A DNA stretch of 33,025 nucleotides from JALYSX01 sp035544315 (GTDB lineage: Bacteria; Vulcanimicrobiota; Vulcanimicrobiia; Vulcanimicrobiales; Vulcanimicrobiaceae), in contig DATKGB010000161.1 of the NCBI GenBank assembly GCA_035544315.1, positions 1 to 33,025 of the forward strand, written 5' to 3'. Numbering within the stretch: position 1 is the stretch's first letter; the number at the start of each line of letters is the position of its first letter. The notes under the pieces were generated by a model. It searched no databases, was not told the origin of the DNA, and saw only the letters and a program-made list of their open reading frames with translations. A program made the translations under genes and the position numbers. Positions 29,588 to 33,025 of the stretch are shown one piece after another.

Positions 29588-31119
29588 AGACTCGGCAGTG
29601 GCGGATCGCGGAGCGCTTTTTCTATAGCGATACCATTGGGAACCCCTAGGCCCGTGCACGGATTCCAATCCGCGCCGGCCTCGAAACGCCCGTTGCTGCC
29701 GGCAACGATCTCGCCAAAGAGCTGCTCGCCCCGCCTGTCGTACAAGATCGGCGAAAAGAACCCGGCCGGCACGCCCAGTAGTTGATTGATACGTGCGGTC
29801 AGCGCCGACCACGTCGGTGCGACCGCGCTAGTACCGCCCATCGCCAATTCGACGCCGTCCATTACGACGTAGTAGCCGGGCAGTTGCTGCGCCGCCACGT
29901 CGGGTACGCCGCGTCCGGCGGCCACGCCGTACTGCGCTGCGCTCGACTGCGCGACGTTTTGCCACTCCGGCACCGCGAATCGCTCGCTAAAACCGCCTCC
30001 GGTCCTTTCCCACGCTTGCTCGCCGTCATCGCCGGGGTTAGCAATAACCGTCGCACCGCACGCGATCGCGAACGAACTCGAGGCCGGCGCCACGACGTGC
30101 GGCTTGCCGTCGTAGTCGAGTTCGGCCCCGTTGTCTCCAGAGGAGCAGAACACGCTTACTCCGACGAGCGCGGCAAACGTAAACATGTCTTCGAGGATGT
30201 TGAGCGCGACCGGCGTCCACACCGGTTCGGGCCATCCGTAACTTATCGACAACACGGACGGCGCATACTCTGCATCGAAGAGCGCCTCGCGGATGGCATC
30301 GAGGAATCCGCGTTCGTTGTTGGGAGCTTCGTATACGACGATGGTCGCGCCCGGTGCCAGCGAACCGATGATCTGCACGTCGAGCGCCGCCTCGAGATCT
30401 TTTGCGGTTGCGACTTCGTGCGGCGCGTAGGTGCCGTCGACTCGCTTTACGATCGGACGCGCGCGAGACAGTCCCTGCGCGCTCATGCACTGGTCGAAAT
30501 CGCTCGGCCTGAATAGTCCGTCCAATTGCACCACGCCGATCGTTTGACCGCGACCGTCGGAGTCGGGAAACCGATAGCGAGCGGCAACTTCGCGAGCGTA
30601 GAGCGGCGTCGTGTGACGTTGCAGCGTCCCGAGTTTCCGCGATCGCGGCCACTGATGCAGACCGAATACACCACGAACGACGGCCGCGAGATCCGCAGGC
30701 AGGTGCAAGGCATCCGACCGGTGGCGAAAGCGGCGCCCACCGCCATCTTCGAAGATTGCGACCGTCGCACCGAAGGCCCGAACCAGCCGCTCGATCGGAC
30801 CGCTTATTACGACGGATCTCCAGCGAGTGTCGACGATTTTCAACTCAAAACGTTCGCAGTAACGCCGCAGCAACTCGACATCGTCCGGAGCTGCGTCCGT
30901 CTGCGTTGCTAGCGCTTTCCGATCGGCAAGCGTCCGAAGCAGCGGCGGCGTAATAGCAAGCTTTCGCGCGCCGGCTACGTCAAGATCGCCTCCGGGCCGC
31001 GACCGCAACCACGCCGTCAGAAGCACGTCGTCGCCCGAGGTCGGCGGGCCGACTTGGTGGCTATCGGGCCAAACCGTACGTTCCGTCAAAGGAACCGGCA
31101 CGCGTTTTTCGGCGGTCAT
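29584..31119 (-). CDS. S53-family (sedolisin/kumamolisin-type) serine-carboxyl peptidase
   Basis: 511 residues. A pro-kumamolisin-like N-terminal activation domain (about 1-180) precedes a subtilisin-like catalytic domain. Catalytic residues are visible: Glu and Asp in 'KDLEAALDVQIIGSL' (about residue 241), oxyanion Asp in 'VFCSSGDNGAELDY' (about 326), and the nucleophile Ser in 'MGGTSAVAPTWSAL' (about 427). The calcium site 'EIVAGSNG...DWNPCTGLGVPNG' follows, with Glu where the first ligand is usually Asp. These are acid-active endopeptidases, normally secreted, yet no signal peptide is present. AGAAGG overlapping the transketolase stop, six bases away, supports the start and co-transcription. 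Confidence 0.9.
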   Translation of the reverse strand: MTAEKRVPVPLTERTVWPDSHQVGPPTSGDDVLLTAWLRSRPGGDLDVAGARKLAITPPLLRTLADRKALATQTDAAPDDVELLRRYCERFELKIVDTRWRSVVISGPIERLVRAFGATVAIFEDGGGRRFRHRSDALHLPADLAAVVRGVFGLHQWPRSRKLGTLQRHTTPLYAREVAARYRFPDSDGRGQTIGVVQLDGLFRPSDFDQCMSAQGLSRARPIVKRVDGTYAPHEVATAKDLEAALDVQIIGSLAPGATIVVYEAPNNERGFLDAIREALFDAEYAPSVLSISYGWPEPVWTPVALNILEDMFTFAALVGVSVFCSSGDNGAELDYDGKPHVVAPASSSFAIACGATVIANPGDDGEQAWERTGGGFSERFAVPEWQNVAQSSAAQYGVAAGRGVPDVAAQQLPGYYVVMDGVELAMGGTSAVAPTWSALTARINQLLGVPAGFFSPILYDRRGEQLFGEIVAGSNGRFEAGADWNPCTGLGVPNGIAIEKALRDPPLPSL

Positions 31120-31125
31120 TGCCTT

Positions 31126-32145
31126 CTATGCCCGATGCGTATTCCGGGGGCTTCGCGCGTAGGCTTTCTTGGCCGCGGCCACGATCGCTTTGGTGCCCAT
31201 GCCGTAGAACTCGATCAACTCGACCGGATCGCCCGACTGACCGAATCGATCTTGGACGCCGATGAACTCGATGGGCACCGGATGGTGCTGCGCCACGATC
31301 TCGGCCACGCGCGAACCCATGCCCGCGTGAACCTGATGTTCTTCCACCGTCACGATCGCACCGCAGTCTTTGGCGGCCGCACCGATCGCCGCTTGGTCCA
31401 TCGGCTTGACCGTGTGGTTGTTCACGACGCGACACTCGATCCCGTCTTTGGCGAGTTCTTCGGCCGCGGCCAGCGCGTTGTACAGCAGAATACCGCATGC
31501 GACGATCGCGACGTCCTTGCCCTGCCGGAACGTCTGCGCCTTGCCGATTTCAAACGGCGTATCTTCGGTTGTAACGATCGCGGACTTTTCGCGCGCGAAG
31601 CGCAAGTACGCCGGACCGAACATCTCCGAGAGCGCCAGCGTCGCTTTCTTGGTTTGAATCGAATCGCACGGCACGACCACGGTCATATGCGGAATCACGC
31701 GCATGATCGCGATGTCTTCAACCGCTTGGTGGGTTGCGCCGTCGGGTCCGACCGAGACGCCGGCGTGTGCTCCGGCGATTTTCACGTTGGTCTGGTTGAG
31801 TGCCATGATCGTGCGCACTTGCTCCCACGAGCGACCCGGATTGAACATCGCGTACGAAGCGATCCACGGAATCTTGCCCGCAGCGGCTAAGCCGCCAGCC
31901 ATCGCGACGAGCATCTGCTCGGCAACGCCGATTTCGAGGTATTGATCCGGGCAAGCTTTCTTGAAGCCTTCCATGCGCGTCGATTCGGCCAAATCGGCAC
32001 AAATCGCCATCACGTTCTTGTTCCTTTTCCCGGCCTCGATCAGGCCTTCGCCAAAACCGTTGCGCGTGGGAACTTGCTTGACCGAGGCAACGTCGGTATA
32101 CCCGTGCAAATGCAGCGGCTCGCCATCCATCATCATTTCAGGCAT
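31126..32145 (-). CDS. Transketolase, C-terminal subunit
   Basis: 339 residues corresponding to the pyrimidine-binding and C-terminal domains of a split transketolase or transketolase-like enzyme. Motifs: 'TRNGFGEGLIEAGKRNKNVM', 'ADLAESTRMEGFKKACPDQY', the cofactor-activating Glu in 'YLEIGVAEQMLVAMAGGLAA', 'AHAGVSVGPDGATHQAVEDI', and 'EEHQVHAGMGSRVAEIVAQH'. It needs the N-terminal subunit next door for thiamine diphosphate binding; the two genes overlap by eight bases. The pair moves two-carbon units between sugar phosphates in the pentose phosphate pathway or feeds a related biosynthetic route. Confidence 0.93.
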   Translation of the reverse strand: MPEMMMDGEPLHLHGYTDVASVKQVPTRNGFGEGLIEAGKRNKNVMAICADLAESTRMEGFKKACPDQYLEIGVAEQMLVAMAGGLAAAGKIPWIASYAMFNPGRSWEQVRTIMALNQTNVKIAGAHAGVSVGPDGATHQAVEDIAIMRVIPHMTVVVPCDSIQTKKATLALSEMFGPAYLRFAREKSAIVTTEDTPFEIGKAQTFRQGKDVAIVACGILLYNALAAAEELAKDGIECRVVNNHTVKPMDQAAIGAAAKDCGAIVTVEEHQVHAGMGSRVAEIVAQHHPVPIEFIGVQDRFGQSGDPVELIEFYGMGTKAIVAAAKKAYARSPRNTHRA

Positions 32146-32992
32146 GCGCCACTAACCTTTCGCGGTCGGCTTGAAGTTCGCGCAATGCCGTTTCGGCTTG
32201 CTCTTTATTGGGTGGCTTACCGTGCCACGTGTAGTCGCCTTCCATGTATGAGACGCCCTTACCCGGGATCGTATTGGCAACGATGACCGTCGGTTTGCCT
32301 TTCACCTTTTGGGCCCTCTCGATCGTTTCGATAATCGCGGCCATATCGTTTCCGTCACATTCGAACACTTCCCAGTTGAACGCGCGATACTTGTCGCCAA
32401 ACGGCTCGAGCGGCATGATGTCTTCGGTGCTGCCGTCAATTTGAATGAAGTTGCGATCGACGATGCACATCAAGTTATCCAGCTTGAACTTGCCCGCGGT
32501 CATCATCGCCTCCCAATGCAGGCCGCATTGGTGTTCCGCATCCGAGGTGACGACGTACGTGCGCCAATTTTTCTTGTCGAGCTTGGCCGCCAGCGCCATG
32601 CCCACGCCCTGCGCAAGCCCCTCGCCTAGAGGCCCCGAGGTCGTTTCGACCGCCGGCAACGTCACGCGTTCGGGATGGCCTTGCAGGCGCGTTCCAAATT
32701 TGCGCAACGTCAACAATTCTTCGACCGGAAAGTAGCCGAAATTGGCCATCGCCGAATACCGGACGGGCGCGATGTGCCCGCACGACAGCAGCAGTCGGTC
32801 GCGATCGGCCCACGTAATGTTCTTGGGATCGTGGCGCATCACGTGACCGTACAGCGCCGTGAAGATGTCGGCCATGTCGAGCGATCCGGCGGAGTGGCCC
32901 GAACCGGCCGCCTCGAGCGCACGGATGATGCCCTGGCGCACGTCGTTGGCCTTGAGCTGTAGCTCGAGCAGGCGTTCCTGAGATAGACTCAT
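32138..32992 (-). CDS. Transketolase, N-terminal subunit
   Basis: 284 residues, the thiamine-diphosphate-binding half of the split transketolase. Visible parts: 'AAGSGHSAGSLDMADIFTAL', 'RDRLLLSCGHIAPVRYSAMA', 'TTSGPLGEGLAQGVGMALAA', and the cofactor motif. The latter, usually GDGE...N, reads S150-D-A-E153 with Asn181 30 residues after the Asp, so the Mg-binding Asp and Asn are kept but the glycines are replaced. 'KFKLDNLMCIVDRN' and 'TIPGKGVSYMEGDYTWHGKP' are typical. It is the first gene of a minus-strand operon continuing through the C-terminal subunit to the S53 peptidase. Confidence 0.93.
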   Translation of the reverse strand: MSLSQERLLELQLKANDVRQGIIRALEAAGSGHSAGSLDMADIFTALYGHVMRHDPKNITWADRDRLLLSCGHIAPVRYSAMANFGYFPVEELLTLRKFGTRLQGHPERVTLPAVETTSGPLGEGLAQGVGMALAAKLDKKNWRTYVVTSDAEHQCGLHWEAMMTAGKFKLDNLMCIVDRNFIQIDGSTEDIMPLEPFGDKYRAFNWEVFECDGNDMAAIIETIERAQKVKGKPTVIVANTIPGKGVSYMEGDYTWHGKPPNKEQAETALRELQADRERLVAHA

Positions 32993-32998
32993 GGCGCG

Positions 32999-33007
32999 TT
33001 TATACCA
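32999..33007 (-). promoter_or_regulatory. Candidate extended -10 promoter of the transketolase operon
   Basis: TGGTATAAA on the minus strand gives an extended -10 (TGn plus TATAAA) ending six bases before the ATG at 32992. No Shine-Dalgarno fits in that space, so the mRNA is likely leaderless. The -35 region lies at the window edge and cannot be judged. Confidence 0.5.
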
Positions 33008-33025
33008 GAGCCACGCTACCCGACC

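Noticed and set aside
1..33025. CRISPR arrays, insertion sequences, integrase-associated sites, rRNA genes.
   Set aside because: No regularly spaced repeats, transposase-like proteins, terminal inverted repeats or rRNA sequence were found on either strand.

Overview
The window is chromosomal DNA from a high-GC bacterium with densely packed genes, many start/stop overlaps (ATGA, GTGA, TTGA) and frequent GTG or TTG starts. A TonB-like protein and a type IV prepilin-like protein point to a diderm cell. The gene mix (split transketolase, YncE/phosphoesterase fusion, STAND-type ATPases, BMP nucleoside importer) would fit a poorly cultured soil lineage such as Candidatus Eremiobacterota (WPS-2). 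That assignment is an inference and weak; no rRNA or tRNA is present to test it. The one universal marker is rpsO.

Layout. 1-3290: end of a Cache-domain protein, a glutaredoxin, a TonB-like protein, then a minus-strand coupled trio (DUF5069 protein, arginase, a degenerate EEP-like protein). 3345-7693: a complete BMP-family nucleoside ABC importer (lipoprotein, double ATPase, two permeases), followed by a class A beta-lactamase-like serine hydrolase. 8709-12972: ilvE on minus, diverging across a dispersed-repeat-like element from a YncE/phosphoesterase protein that is coupled to a COG4280/Ftr1-like membrane protein and a 61-residue membrane protein. 12965-17859: PolX plus an alpha/beta hydrolase on minus, diverging from nicotinate phosphoribosyltransferase, which is coupled to a degenerate ABC ATPase and its membrane partner. 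17911-21168: a frameshifted lipoprotein gene and a very large prepilin-like protein, with terminators on both sides of the latter. 21184-24008: a minus-strand set of FMN reductase, SDR, Rieske protein, XRE regulator and a cysteine-less DJ-1/PfpI protein.

24145-29587 is the most unusual part. rpsO and its terminator are followed at once by five tandem genes for small exported proteins. All five mature proteins have the same layout: an N-x-T motif at the start of a beta-rich domain of about 85-100 residues and a final aromatic strand. They look like diverged paralogues of one undescribed family. The next gene encodes a membrane-anchored GAF-STAND ATPase-TPR protein with no DNA-binding domain, then a 61-residue helical protein. 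29584-32992 on minus is a split transketolase whose operon continues into a sedolisin-type (S53) peptidase.

A recurring theme is homologues of enzymes that have lost or replaced catalytic residues: the EEP-like protein, the ABC ATPase, the PfpI-like protein and the SDR. No CRISPR array, insertion sequence, tRNA or rRNA was seen. No stretch longer than 160 bases lacks a gene; the longest gaps are 9660-9815, 18854-18995, 24009-24144 and 26374-26486.
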